Source of the DNA: Amyelois transitella
Taxonomy: Eukaryota > Arthropoda > Insecta > Lepidoptera > Pyralidae
Length of the DNA stretch: 64,000 bases
Assembly: GCF_032362555.1 (NCBI RefSeq)
Contig: NC_083505.1
Span: 10,717,501 to 10,781,500 of the forward strand
Direction of reading: 5' to 3'
Shown: one piece after another, positions 43,539-56,122 of the stretch
How the letters are laid out: each line of letters begins with the position of its first letter
How positions within the stretch are numbered: position 1 is the first letter of the stretch
Notes under the pieces: generated by a model
What the model saw: only the letters and a program-made list of their open reading frames with translations
The model's database searches: none
Told to the model about the DNA's origin: nothing
Made by a program: the position numbers and the translations under genes

Positions 43539-44756
43539 TAGGATAAATGTTATAACCTAAATGCGTATCTGTCCTTGAATTTTTTTTTCCTTTGCAGTCT
43601 GTGGCACTGGCACCACACCTTTGGCAGTCATTATAAATGTATGTCGTCTGTATGTCAGTGACATTTTGCAAGAATTTGGTGTGTGTGACTAAGTGTTGCA
43701 CTAAACTTGGCATAGATTGCGCATGCGCATCTTTAATCAATATCTATATATTTAACAGCTCTTGCATTACTTATTTATTAGAGAAAGGGAGTTAACGGGA
43801 TTTTTTATTTTATCCGGGAGCAGGGAGCGTATTCGGATATCTTTAATTTATGGAAAAAAAAAATTGGTAATTCAAATTTTTGAGATAATCTTTAATTTCT
43901 TATTTACATCAGTTACTTCAACGCATTGAGTTTCCATTACGATTAATGTTCGTGGGAAATAGTGCTAATTCGATGAATGAGGGATTGTGTAAAACCTATA
44001 TTTTTGTTTAATATCGGTATTAATTTTATTTATCTATAAATATTAAGATTGTAGATGCAATTCTATGTAATTAAAATAAAAATTGTATTTTCGCGTTACT
44101 TTGAATAGGAGATATGGAGAAGTGATTTTTTTGAATATTTTTTCCCGTTTCGGTGATAAGACATGTCATAATTATTATTTTTTTTACTTTTATGAAAGAA
44201 AATATTTGGCACAATACTATTTGTTTATTCAAAATATATAATATTGTTAATAAATTGTTATTGGTCTCGATTAACACACAATTATTATTGTTGATGCACT
44301 TTTAACAAGTCAGGTATTCCATCGGTTTGTTATAAATTCATTTAATATATTAAAAGATTTAATAATATTTTCAGTTATTATTGTCAATTTTAGTGTATTC
44401 TTGATTTCTATGTCGTCAAAAAAAAGATAGTTTTATAGGATAATAGATGATTTACTAAGCAACTTTATAAAAAATATTCCACACGGTCAAAAGGTTTATG
44501 CCAAATTCGTTTAAAGAAAGGATAAAAATCTCTTTTATTTGATCGGAGCTCTTAAGTTAAAAATATGTGATTGCATATTCGGAGCGTCAGTGGTCGGGTG
44601 GTTGGAGGTAACCGAATAAAAGCGTGTTGCACACATTCAATTCCAATTCTATGGCTATAAAATGTACATACCAATGACTCTTGAGTTATGTACATTAGTT
44701 TGAGTTCTTACGGTGAGTGAAGACATCGTGAAGTAGCCTGCACATTCAGGCAATTG

Positions 44757-44945
44757 AATGTGTAAACATGATCCAATAATGAGTGAGGTGCCCTTGCAAG
44801 GGTTGCCAAGGTCAAACTAGTCCTAAAGTCCTTTTGTGTCAAAGTCTGACTTACACAGTACAAGGATCGTGGTAATAAGCCGACCCCGGCCTCCAGTGAG
44901 GTAATGACGCTACCGGGAGTAACGCCAAGTGGATGATGATATAAT
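44757..44945 (+). repeat. Dispersed repeat, family D
   Basis: It shares an AAGGATCGTGGT segment, a CCGGG/CTACC block and a final GGATGATGAT with the reverse strand of 59757-59935. The class is unknown and the similarity is patchy. Confidence 0.35.
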
Positions 44946-46199
44946 TAAATATTAAAAAAATCCAAGTTTTTGGCGTGGACCAATCAAAACAATGTGTATA
45001 AAATTATAAATATCTTTATATATAGTGTTGTATAAATACAACGATTATGATACATACAGTACTCGGCGGGAAAGATACTATTATCGAACCTTTGGAAAAG
45101 GAAAATAAGCTTAAATTGCCTACATAGAGTAAGGGACTGCCACTACTCCCAATTCCTACAAAAATTACGTTTAATTTAATAAGAACTTTGAGAAATTACA
45201 GTTATACGCGACATATGACTGAATCTTGTTTAGAAATAGGAACATCGAACGCATTTAATTTAAACAAATCCATAGATATAACCACAGAATACAAGAGATC
45301 TGCCACATCTATACAGTACGTTTCTTTCTCATACGGTTTTCTATTTGTGGCTGGTATAAGTAACACTAGTTGGTAAAGAACTTCGCCAACCGACCGTCTT
45401 TTTGAATTAGTGTGCGATGTGTGATCTTTTCTACCGGGTACTGAACCTTATATAAAACTATAGTTGTTGTGTAAAAATGTATAAATCTATTATATTACAT
45501 TAAAGTTATTAATTAGAAACATTTTTAGTGAACGATGTAAAGACGCCATAAATGTTTTGTTTTAAATAAGCGATGAGTATTTTTTATTAAAATTCAAAAT
45601 TCCAAAGTATTATTTAAGATTTATCCTGAAATTAAATAAGTTTTGAATAAGTGCTTATTTTTATCAATATATCATATGTCCTTAACAATCAGTGTTATCA
45701 TAAAATATATGTTCTTCACTAAGTATTTAAGCATATTTTTGTTAATTGATCTTTTTTCATATTAAATTATCGCTTTTATTATTTTTTGACTGAGGTCATG
45801 TGTTTTAATTAAAGTATGTTATAATTAAAACTAATCAATGTTTCACTATACATTCTTTAAAATCGTTAAAAGATAATTTATTTTTCTATTAATGGAGCAT
45901 GTAACTTATGAGTTTGTAAGTGAATGTAAAATATAGTCACTGTGTAATTACTAGCCGTTATATACTAAATAGGTTGCTTAAAGTTTCTATGCCAATAAAA
46001 ACTATAAAATAAAATGTCTATTATTATAAACGGAGGTAGATAATAAGGAAGCGTTGATAACAGTTAAAACACAATCGGAAAATGTCCAGTGTCGATTCAC
46101 AGCCTTATTCCATAATGTTCAGGTACATCGTAGTCTCCGTTCGACCCTCGACTATATAGCGTTTACGCTTCGAATCAAAAAAATCCATTCGTATTGATT

Positions 46200-48320
46200 T
46201 CAGCCGGGACAGGAATATTGAGATTTAGGAACACACACTTGGCCGTTAAAGACTTTGTCCACTGGGCACGAAAGGTAAGTCCGTATGCCCGTTACACAGA
46301 AATAGTACCGTTGACATTGGCTGCCTAGTTGCACGAAAAAGCCGTCTCTTTCACAGAATTTCCCGCCATTTTCCACGGCCTGCAGGGGCGGGGCGCCGCA
46401 CTTGTGATGCGAAGGATCCACGCAGGAATGCCCGTCGAATATCTTCCCTCCGAGACAAGAAAGCGTCGCCAATCTGTCGCCCCCTTCACAGTAGAAGTAT
46501 CTGAAACGTTAATTTGATTTAGATTAATTTCAGATTTTTGATAATGCCTAAGGTTAGTAAGATGCTATGGTTTTTTTTTTAATATATTTGCTGAACGTTT
46601 AATCTAATTTGTTTTATGGTTGTTGTAAAAATATTAAAACAATTATTATTTGTTTCCAATGATCTATCATTCATTAACGTAAAGACGCATTCAAAATGTA
46701 TTCAAATAGAATTATATTACCCACCTATGGCATCCTGACTTAATTTCCGCGTGATAGCCATCCGATAGGCCGAAACAGGAGAAGTCCTCCACGGGACAGA
46801 GGCCTGGCCGCGGCGGTACACACGACTCCCCGTCAAACACGCTGCCCGCCGCGCACGCATATGTGGCCTTCTCCCCGGCTGCGCATGCGTAATATCCCCT
46901 ACACCCGGTGTCCTGCCCGCGGTACCTCCCGTCTGGACGACCGTAACACGAGTCCCGGTCCAGACTTGGACACAAATATGTCTCTTCAGGCGAACACCGG
47001 ACACCATCATACACATAACCCGCCTCGCACGCGAACGTAGTACGAAGCGACCCCTCACAATGGAAATATCGCGTGCAGTTAGATTCCAAGTCCTGATAAG
47101 TTCCACTTGGAAATCCTTGACATTGTATTGTTGGCTCCGGGCCTTCACACACAAATAAATTAGGTGCAATGCAAGACACACCGTCGAACACTAGGTCGCG
47201 TTCACACGACCCGCGAGCCACGACGCGCTCGCGCCTGCACTCGAACCACGACGAACAGTCTCGCCAGTCTCTGTGCAAGCCGTCAGGACGATTGAAGCAC
47301 GGGCTCCTCGCCGGCTGAGGGCACACGGTGCGCTCTGCGGGCTCGCATCCTCTGCCCGAGAATAAGTGACCGGGTTCACAAACACCCCGCCGTATGACAC
47401 GATGAGATTCACAAACAAAGTACTCGCGGCATCCTGTTACTCTGTCAGCATATGCACCGTCGTCGGCATATTGACACAAAGAAGAACAAGCTTCGTCTGA
47501 ACAGAAATCAGCGTCGCCGGCCGGCAAAGGTATAGCCGCAGATCTCGGCGGGGGGCAAGACTGCACACATGCACCACCGGGGCAAGAAAATACTCCTTTT
47601 AGTTCACCGCCGCGGCAGTGTAGCATACGTCGGCATTCATGTGAGGAGTCCGGATATTTCCCATCGGTCAATCCAGTACACAGCGGTTCGTAGCAAGTGC
47701 CTGCTCCTCGGGTACAGGCTTGCAGATCAATATCGAACCAAGCTCCGGACGGGCAATAGTGATCTACGGCGGTGCTGTTCTCACAGCGGTAATACTGGCG
47801 ACACGCGGTGCCAGGGGTGGCGTACGCCAGTGTATCTTCAGGGGCACATTCCCGGCGGATGCAGGGTTGCCGGCGTCGCGGCACGCAGGCTCCGGCTACC
47901 TCGCTGAAGGCTCTGTCTGCCGCGCAGGAATAGCGGCCTTTCATAGCTCCTCCTGCGCACCTTACATACTCGCGGCAATTTTTACTGTAGTCCGCGTAAA
48001 GACCGTCTCTATGACAATGAATGGTTTCAGCACCTGAAATAGAAGGAAATATTCTGTGATTATCCTTATATCTGAACTAATTTCCATTAGTCATTGTTTT
48101 ATTTTTCTTCAAGATTTCCAAATTACATCGGATTATGTGATTTACTTCTTCAATAAGTAGTATGATGATTATAGAAGAATTACTTCTTTTATTATTTTAA
48201 TTTTCATATTAACATTATTTATCTGAGATACTAATATTACTCACTGTGAAGTCGTGTTAGAGTTACGAGCACGAAGAGCGCGATCAGCGCGCAACATGAG
48301 ACAGGCGCACGCGCAGACAT
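46200..48320 (-). CDS. Secreted protein with nine chitin-binding type-2 (CBM14) domains, 3 exons
   Basis: Exons, in transcript order: 48320-48245, 48033-46725, 46500-46200; in phase, 561 aa. The first exon encodes a signal peptide (MSARAPVSCCALIALFVLV...). Then come nine consecutive six-cysteine units of the peritrophin-A pattern, each with a CR/Y-F-x-C core and a C-terminal VFDG-x-xC: for example CREYVRC, CRQYYRC, CREYFVC, CTRYFHC, CRGYYAC, CHRYFYC, CQRYYFC. Unit 3 is shorter and atypical; units 8 and 9 are split by or follow the last intron. There are no mucin-like linkers, membrane segment or catalytic domain. The family binds chitin in the peritrophic matrix or cuticle; where this one acts cannot be told. 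The long exon is much richer in GC than its surroundings. Confidence 0.9.
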
Positions 48321-51290
48321 GTCGGCTGCGACTGACGGTGGGCGCGCAATCGCGTGACGCAGCGCCCGGCCAGGGTTCCTTGACATTCGCACGCCCCCGC
48401 GTAACTCGATCCCTGCCCGCGTGCCTTCGGTGGCCCGGATGCAGCCTTGGAGCTCAGAATCTAGACGCCGTATCTACACATATCGAGAAAATCGATTCAC
48501 CTCATGGCCGTGAACTTTGACTCAGTTATGTAACCAATAAGACTATGATGAATGAAACCGATTATTGTAGAGCAATAATCGATGTGACACCATTAGGAGA
48601 TTTCATTAAAATTAATAGATTATGTATTAAGCTTGTGATTATGATTCTAATAAGGAAGTAATTAAGTAGCTCGTAATGACATTTTAGTTGTCGTCATGAT
48701 AATTGTAGCTAGATTTAGGGAGCTACTTTCAAAACCAAGACGCTATTGCTTACTATGTCTTGTATTTAACAAAACTTCAAGTATCCTGCTAGGATTGAAC
48801 AATGTATGTTTATTCATTTGTAAGAATGTTTTGACTGCAAAGTTTTAGAAATCAAGTTTTATTTAGACGGTCTGAGGCGGTCAATTAACTATTCCGCTGT
48901 CGTACCCGTGGGAAACTGCTATAAAAAATATAAATAAAAACGGCGTATATCTTCTAAACGTAATGGGCGGTACCGAACCGGAATCTTGGAGAATCCGCAT
49001 AGTAAAAATCAGTATGCAATGTATGAGGCTGTAGTATTGTTAGTAGTAGGTAAGTAACTGAGCCAAGCATTTTTACATCAGAGTAGAGTAGAATACCTAT
49101 TTGAATAAAACTTTTTATATTGATCGATACAACAATGAAATATGTATACAAATTTATCATCACGTCTAATATCCCAAGTTTATTAGCTTTCCCTAATGAA
49201 ATATGTATGTACCTAACTTATCACGGCGTTAATTAAACATTCGCAGAACATTAAATAGGCAATGTTAATGTTATTGCTATCAGTGTCTTCAAAATATTTA
49301 CAAAACTGGCATTAAGATTTTGGGTAGAGTAGAATAATGGCATTACTTCCTTTTCCCCTGTATAAAGTAGGCGCATCCTGCGTTCCTCTACAGAGAGGTC
49401 AAGTTGTAACCGGTAAGTACGTGTACGTACATGTACTTAGTTTGAAGTCACTATGAGAACTTAATTAAGGAAAGTGACATGATGTCTCTTATTCTGACAA
49501 ATTAAACCTGTAGTTTGGTAGGTATTTGTCATCGATTTCGTAAGTATTTGACGGAATGATAATGAAATAATAATGACTCCCTGTTGTGATGAACTACACT
49601 GGCTACACTAAAGAATTTGTGGAATGCGAGTTAAACACGATACGAGTGATGCGAATATAAATAAGACTGACCGTGGTTAAGGGCTTGTTCACATAATTAA
49701 ACTGTTTTATTTGCAATTACGTTAACTCACTCAGTTCGTTTGCATTAAGTATCAGTAAGCCGTGGTAGTTTTAATCATAACTTCGGTCTAACGGATGCGT
49801 ATTATGCGTTTGTATCTACTTTAAATGATGTTTCGTTTTATTTCTCCAATTTGCTAATAACTTACATTTCTTATGTCTAAATTTTTAACATCTTATATGG
49901 GTGATTTATGCTGATACTATAATAATAAGTTTAAAAAATATATAAGAAAATAGTACATAGTCCAAGATACCGGCTGCAATAAAATTAACATTGTTGTATA
50001 AGAAGAAGTATCTATAAAAATAAATATATCATCGCGATTTGCTCTGCGACTGCTCCTTTATAACATAAAAATTAAATAGAACTCGTCTTAGGTATGCACT
50101 GTGATAAAAAAGAATTCTCGTATCTACATCCGCCTATAGGCGATAAAATAATTTGAGGAATTTCGTTATAGGTCTAATGACTTATGTGCTCGGCCCCTAA
50201 TCGATGAACATTTAACGATTTATCAGACATCGCATCTAGTATCAATTATGTGTAGCCTCGGACAAGTTCCGCATCTTCGCTGGGTCAGTGTCGCACCCAC
50301 TGATCTCACGTTACATATTTTCACAAAAGAATATTAATTTGTAACCATGTGACCAAAAATAATACCAGAACCAAGAGGATGATTAAATAGTAAATACTTT
50401 TAAAAAAGAAAGAATTAAATTTTTTTTTTACCGCATGAGAATACATGCAAAGTGAATAAAATATAGACTATCTCGGGGAACAAGGACACCTTAAATACAA
50501 CAACCCATTAATATACAATTACAAGGTAATTCTGTTATATTAAAAAATTTTAGGATTACCTATCAGTGATGCGATGAGGTTACAAAAGATAAGTGGGTGC
50601 GAGATGCTGGGTCGGCGTTTGACTGAGAAAGACTGCGTCAGTCATAATGACGAAGGGTTCTTCCTGAAATTAGGTTAAGAGAGATCTAATGATTTATTTT
50701 GACAAGTACACACACACACACAGGCAGAATGTTGTTATGAATTGGAAATGACGATATTAAATACCCGTTCCAGTTTGGATCACAGGGATATTAAATTTAA
50801 TTTTTAAAATAGTTATATTAATTTATCCTAGAGGTAGGATCACTCCCACTGCGTTAGAAATACCGTCTATAAGAGAGCCTTTTGATGTCTTTGGTATGGG
50901 TAGTATCGATGTTATTCAGCGAGTTTACCAAAGGTCAAAAAGGTGCAAGAGGAAAATCCAAGGTATTTGTAGCAACATCTGATTGGTTCCGCGTCATGTC
51001 ATGTGTAAACAAACACAACGAGGAATCACTTACTAGTACTACTTAACTACGTAATTAGCTTAGAGTACTTGGTCTGTGACTGCGGCTACATCAAAACCTA
51101 CATAGTTAACTATACTTACATTTCCAGTCACTAGAATAACTATGTAAATAAGTACGGGTAAGAAGTATGGATTATGGCAGGTATACCGCCTATAGTAAGG
51201 ATACTTACTAATGTGGTCCACTGTACTTAGGTTATTACATTACATAAACAAGTGGCAGCATTCGTAGAAATTCCGAAATTATTAATTAAT

Positions 51291-51570
51291 GGCCTCTGTG
51301 ACGCAGCGATAGTGCGCTTGTCTGTGCCACAGTATTTCAGTATTTCCACAGTAGACGGGTTCAAATCCCGGCAATGGTATGATGAGAAATGAACTTCTTC
51401 TAATTGGTCCTGGGTCTTGGATTTTTATCTACAATGTAGGTAAATATTTATTATAAAATATAGTATGTACCTACCTACTGTTGAGTTAGTATCTTGCAAC
51501 ACAAATCTAGAACTTACTTCGAGGCTAACTCAATGTCTGTGTAATTTGTCCCATATATATTTATTTATTA
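51291..51570 (+). repeat. tRNA-derived SINE, copy 1
   Basis: The head GGCCTCTGTGACGCAGCG is a tRNA-like A-box region and GGTTCAAATCC (51358-51368) is a pol III B box. A family-specific body follows (AATTGGTCCTGGGTCTTGG, ACTTACTTCGAGGCTAAC) and the tail is ATTTATTTATTA. A second copy is at 59245-59489. Confidence 0.8.
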
Positions 51571-51699
51571 CATAGTAGATTAAACCTGCGGTTCCGCCCG
51601 AGTACCTACTTATAAGAAAATCCCCGTTAATTTGCGAGATTTTTGATAAATCTTAATGCACCCCTAAACACTGCTTACATGAAGAAATTGCGGCTGTGC

Positions 51700-51808
51700 A
51701 TTGATATGTTAGTCAATCACGTCCTTTTTATATATAAGTATACCTATAGAAGATTGATATGTTAGTCAATCAATGTCCTTTTTATATATAGGTACTCGTA
51801 TATAGAAG
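51700..51808 (+). repeat. Tandem duplication, two units of about 54 bp
   Basis: Units 51700-51752 and 51753-51808 share TTGATATGTTAGTCAATCA and GTCCTTTTTATATATA, with a few differences. Confidence 0.75.
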
Positions 51809-52409
51809 ATTCGGCATTTGGCATTTTCGTTTTAAAGATTTTTTTCTCACATTCGTTTTTGCTTTATTAATAATTAATTAATAGGTAGACTATTTGACTC
51901 TGAAACCGCAGTTTTTCACATACAAATTTTTGCTACTCCATTTAATAAGTGAGTAGTGACAGCTCGGGTATTTGGCCGGAAAACCCGAGCTTGGGGAAAC
52001 CTGCATGATTTAGCTGGAATCATTAAGAAAATTACAATAATTTACACCATTTAAATATTGCATTTAGCAGTGACGTGGGTACAATACCTACCCACGCTTA
52101 AACTTCAACTTTTTCTATTATAGTCTTCGTAGTATTTATCCCAATTTACACTCGTCTATGTGTATCGTATTGAATTTACGTCATTGGTTTTTAATAATTA
52201 TGTGAGCACGTTATTTTTTTCAAATAAGCTTACTTATTTTTTATATTATTGCTATGATCAAAACATCCCTAGGCTGTCGTCACACAGAAATCAGTATAAT
52301 AATAATAATAACTGTGCGTGCTTAGTACACGTAACAAACAACATGTTTTTGATTACCTACATGTCAACGTTCGTTAATTGACGTATTTGCATTCCTTATA
52401 TGTTTACGT

Positions 52410-54070
52410 TAGCAAAAATAAATAAATAAATAATAAAAAAAACGTTTATTTTCTCTTCACAAATAAATACATAAGGAAGGAAGCGCTATAGATAACTTAA
52501 CTAAGTTCTGAAGTCAGAGACTTGAACGAACTTGTACACTTTGTGAAGAGACTAGTCCCTGAAATAGGTCTCCTAAGAAACCTGTCCTACAGGTGACTAG
52601 GCCCCTCCCTTGGAGTACTTGTTGTAGTCACTGGTGCTTGAATATGTATCGTTTACGGATACACTTATGAATTTGTATGAACGTATATATATACATCATA
52701 TACATGTATAAATATACGTATCTATACATCCACATATACACATAACTACATACTCGTAGCATTTATTATCTATACTTTTATCTTATGTTAACTATTATTA
52801 AATAATATAAGTATTGTATGATTAGGTACTAATATGGATTTGATTGAGTAGGTACTAACATATTTGGGCTGTTTAATTTGTATTGTATGTGTGGTTGTGA
52901 GAAGGATGTGTTGTTTATGTGTACGAAAGTGGTTTTTTATTTGGAGGAAGATTTAGTGGTGAGGAATTGCATTGGTGGTTGTGCTAAATAATTTGTTCAA
53001 GTAGCTTTTCTGTGTCTGTATAATTTAATGTTTTTAGGTAGGTTATAATTGTTTTTTTACAGCTATATTTGTGTAGTGGGTATATATTTAAATGTTTGTT
53101 TATTTTGTTGTAAATGTACGGTCCAAGGTAAAAGAAGAAAGAAGTTGCAGTAGCTGTGTTGAGAGGGGGTATTACGCAAACTGTTCTGTTCCGTCGCCTG
53201 TCTATGAATTTATTTGGGTCATATTGGATGTAAGAGTGTTGTGTAAGGGTGATGCGTAATATATATGATTGTCTGACTGTGAGTACGTCCCAATGTTTAT
53301 ATAGTTCATCAGTTGGGTGACGAAAGGGGAGGCTCGCTGCTACCTTAAGAATGCATCTTTGGGCTCTTTCGACTTCTAGAAGGTGTGTTTTGGCTACTCC
53401 CCCCCATGTGGTAATACAGTAGTTGATGAGCGATTGGCATAGGGCGTTGTACACCATCAGTATCACTTTACGGTCGGATATATGTCTAATAGTTTTAAAT
53501 ATATAGACTAGTTTGCGCAGTCTAGTTGTTAGGGTTTCCGTATGTTGTTTAAACGATAGGGTTTGGTCTATAATGACTCCTAGGTATTTTAAGTGTTCAA
53601 CTTTTTCTAATTGGGGGCATGTACAATTTTGGAACATTTGGTTACAATCGTGAGCGGTTAAGGTGAAGGTTGGTGGCGGTTGTAGATTAGTTTTGAATGA
53701 GAATGTAACGTATTTGGTTTTGCTTGTGTTAAGAGTCAGTCGGTTGCTAGTAAGCCAGTTGTTTGCTAAGTGAAGTCCATTTTGGGCTATGTCGAACGTT
53801 TCGTCCCAATTATTTCCTTTAAAGAAGAGTGCAGTGTCATCTGCAAAGGCAAAAATTCTACCACTGTCAAGTTGGATTCGGCACAAACTATCAATATAGA
53901 CCAGGAAGAGGGTAGGAGAGATGCAGCTGCCCTGTGGTACACCACATGTTACTTCTGACTCTTCACTGGTCCAGTTTCCTATTCTGGTTCTTTGTTTTCT
54001 GCGGGTCAAGAAGTCCCGGAACAGTGAAAGGGTAATTCCCCTAATTCCAAAAGACCACATCCTGCATTTA
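52410..54070 (-). mobile_element. 5'-truncated LINE with 3' UTR
   Basis: On the minus strand it consists of the C-terminal half of ORF2, about 550 bp of 3' UTR and an end made of ATTT-type tandem units (52410-52445). The coding part starts abruptly within the reverse transcriptase, with an in-frame stop just upstream. This is the usual result of incomplete reverse transcription. It could belong to the family at 1-2260, but the two copies do not overlap, so this cannot be tested here. Confidence 0.75.
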
Positions 54071-54087
54071 TTCGCTACACGGTTCAT
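52984..54087 (-). CDS. LINE ORF2 fragment: reverse transcriptase core and C-terminal domain
   Basis: A 367-codon open frame. It has reverse transcriptase motifs GIRG, VPQGSCISPTLFLVYID, the catalytic FADDTALFF, LTLNTSKTKY and HLKYLGVIID, followed by the thumb and a C-terminal region (SLINYCITTWGG, RAQRCILKVA). The N-terminal endonuclease and the first RT motifs are absent. The first ~10 residues after the ATG at 54087 are probably from flanking DNA. As a 5'-truncated copy it is not expected to move, although no stop interrupts the remaining frame. Confidence 0.8.
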   Translation of the reverse strand: MNRVANKCRMWSFGIRGITLSLFRDFLTRRKQRTRIGNWTSEESEVTCGVPQGSCISPTLFLVYIDSLCRIQLDSGRIFAFADDTALFFKGNNWDETFDIAQNGLHLANNWLTSNRLTLNTSKTKYVTFSFKTNLQPPPTFTLTAHDCNQMFQNCTCPQLEKVEHLKYLGVIIDQTLSFKQHTETLTTRLRKLVYIFKTIRHISDRKVILMVYNALCQSLINYCITTWGGVAKTHLLEVERAQRCILKVAASLPFRHPTDELYKHWDVLTVRQSYILRITLTQHSYIQYDPNKFIDRRRNRTVCVIPPLNTATATSFFFYLGPYIYNKINKHLNIYPLHKYSCKKTIITYLKTLNYTDTEKLLEQII

Positions 54088-54482
54088 TTAGAAAACTGTA
54101 ATTATTATGAAGATGTTAACCTGGCGGATCCATGCTTTTTGTGCGAATTCCTAGCGCTTAATTGTTAAATTGACTCACTTGGCGCCAATTTACTGTTACT
54201 TTTGTGATCCGGGTTAAAATGTAGTAAAAGCGTTCAAGGCTAAGTATAATTACAAATATTTATTGATATTTCTACAGTTTTAATATAGGTGCGTATAGCT
54301 TAGGTACGTAAAAGTCACGCTTTGCCGAAGGAAAACAACAACAACAACATTATTTCTTAAGCTGTATTCATAGTACTATAGAATCATACTAACCTGTAGA
54401 CTCATCAAACAACCTTAGAACAACAACGTTTGTTTTGAATTATTTTTAAAAATCAGCTTTTCTTCATTCTTCTATTTTTTTG

Positions 54483-54750
54483 CCGTGTGCCGTGTGGTTG
54501 CCGACACCAATACACAAAAGAATAGGACCACTCCATCTCTTTCCCATGGATGTCGTAAAAGGCGACTAAGGGATAGGCTTGCAAACTTGGGATTCTTTTT
54601 CAGGCGATGGGCTAGCAACCTGTCACTATTTGAATCTCAATTCTATCATTAAGCCAAATAGCTGAACGTGGCCATTCAGTCTTTTCAAGACTGTCGGCTC
54701 TGTCTACCCCGCAAGGGATATAGACGTGACCATATGTATGTATGTATGTA
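54483..54750 (+). repeat. SINE family A, near full-length copy
   Basis: Head GCCGTGTGGTTGCCGACACC, then AATAGGACCACTCC, CCCATGGATGTCGTAAAAGG, GCGATGGGCTAGCAACC, GTGGCCATTCAGTC, GGCTCTGTCTACCCCGC and a (TATG)n tail. At least six partial copies lie elsewhere in the window. The absence of coding sequence, the length of about 270 bp and the simple-repeat tail support a SINE; the promoter origin is not clear. Confidence 0.7.
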
Positions 54751-54904
54751 ATATTTTTTTCAAGAACACATACCTGACATTTTTTTTAAATAAGGGACAG
54801 ATTACACAGACTGTCATTAAATGCTATTGCAAAATAAAAAATTTCAAAGTCTAGAAATGCTAGAAGCTTTTGACTGAATTAAAACGTCAGAAAATACATA
54901 TTTA

Positions 54905-55048
54905 CATTGAATCACACCTCCTTCCCGGAGAGTTAGGCAGAGACTACATGAGATTTCATCTTTCCATTTTCAAGATACATGCATAGGTACTTCGTCATCC
55001 ACATTCATAGCTCTCTTCATGCATACTCGTCGGTTTCGGGTACTCTTG
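54905..55048 (-). repeat. Repeat family C copy
   Basis: On the minus strand it has GCATGAAGAGAGCTATGAAT and GTAGTCTCTGCCTAACTC with CCGGGAAGGAGG. It matches 39776-39895. Confidence 0.65.
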
Positions 55049-56122
55049 AAAATAAATTGTTAACTACGCTTGAATCTCGTTTATCTCGTTTCCAATTAAT
55101 TTTATATCGATAAATGATTTTACTACTAATATATAACGTTTATTACCAAAACTATTTGAGCAACTACTGCACTACAGGGGGTAACCGAAATTATTTTTGA
55201 AGGCCACTTATATAGCCGCATACTTAAAACTATTTATTTAATATTATAAGTCCATTCTTATTAATAAATGTAAATATTATACCGACAAAATCCGGCATGG
55301 CCTTAGATTATTAGATCAAAAAGCTAACCGGTAATCATTATTTACTAACCTTACTCAAATATTGCTTTATTAATGGATAAAAAAAAAATTATACTTAACA
55401 CAGTTCTTTATTGATATCGCTTTACAAAGTTAATGTCTAAAATATGACGTTAGAACTACTTACTTTACCTTACTTAATCTAGCTTGAAGCTTTGGGTTAA
55501 AGTACATTTAGTCACTTGTGACATCCTAGGTAAAAAGACAGGGTGATACTATTTTAAAGAGCCTAAAAATACACGGTACAATTATCTTTGTGCAGTTTTT
55601 GTGAAATAACGAATAAACCATTAAAATAACAGCTAGTTACATAAAAAGATTCCTTATTCACATCGGATGTTTCGCCAAATTTATTATACAAAGGTTACAT
55701 GACGTACTTTAGAAGCCGCAGCGAGTTCACATGCTTGCAAATTTGGAATATTATCGAAAATACATTGAAAATTGATAGATTTAACACAAATGTATGACGC
55801 GGCGGTGCTAGCCGGAACTTATAGAGATAATGCAGTGTACACAACATTGTGTAATAGGTTAGTTTCCAAGGAAGCGAAACAAAAAGTTTTTAAAATTGAA
55901 ATGCTAATAACAATATATTTTGTATTCGAGTATAGGAGTTTCCTATAAATAAAAATTTCGTTTACCGGTGATGTGCGAATCGCGACCGGCTACTACTGCA
56001 ATACTTATTTATGAGCTTAGATATGTTTAATAAGTAGATACACGTGCTTAAAGATACTTTGATAAATAATGCAATATTTACCATTAACTTCAATTATCAA
56101 GATATTAACATATAGGTATATA

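Larger units (their letters stand above)
42235..46199. other. Convergent spacer after WDFY2; repeats, no gene seen
   Basis: It contains the WDFY2 3' UTR (AATAAA at 42422) and, at its right end, the 3' UTR of the chitin-binding gene. The rest is AT-rich with no ORF showing family motifs. Repeats are at 43340-43538 and 44757-44945. Confidence 0.6.
48321..52409. other. Upstream region of the chitin-binding gene; spacer with SINE and tandem repeats
   Basis: The first 150 bases are GC-rich and should hold the promoter and 5' UTR of the chitin-binding gene. The remainder is AT-rich without a recognisable gene. It holds a (CA)n run at about 50709, a SINE at 51291-51570 and a two-copy tandem repeat at 51700-51808. 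Confidence 0.55.
54088..56122. other. Spacer with SINE-type repeats, no gene seen
   Basis: It holds a (CAA)n run near 54338, the best SINE family A copy (54483-54750) and a family C copy (54905-55048). The rest is AT-rich without recognisable coding sequence. Confidence 0.6.

Noticed and set aside
45188-45376. 62-codon plus-strand frame as a gene
   Set aside because: Short, no motif and in AT-rich spacer; expected by chance.
48254-48520. Plus-strand frame opposite the chitin-binding gene's first exon
   Set aside because: An Arg/Ala-rich frame typical of antisense to GC-rich coding DNA; the minus strand has the signal peptide and correct splice phases.
51291-51370. A functional tRNA gene
   Set aside because: A and B boxes are present, but the cloverleaf is disturbed and the sequence runs on into a SINE body shared with 59245-59489.
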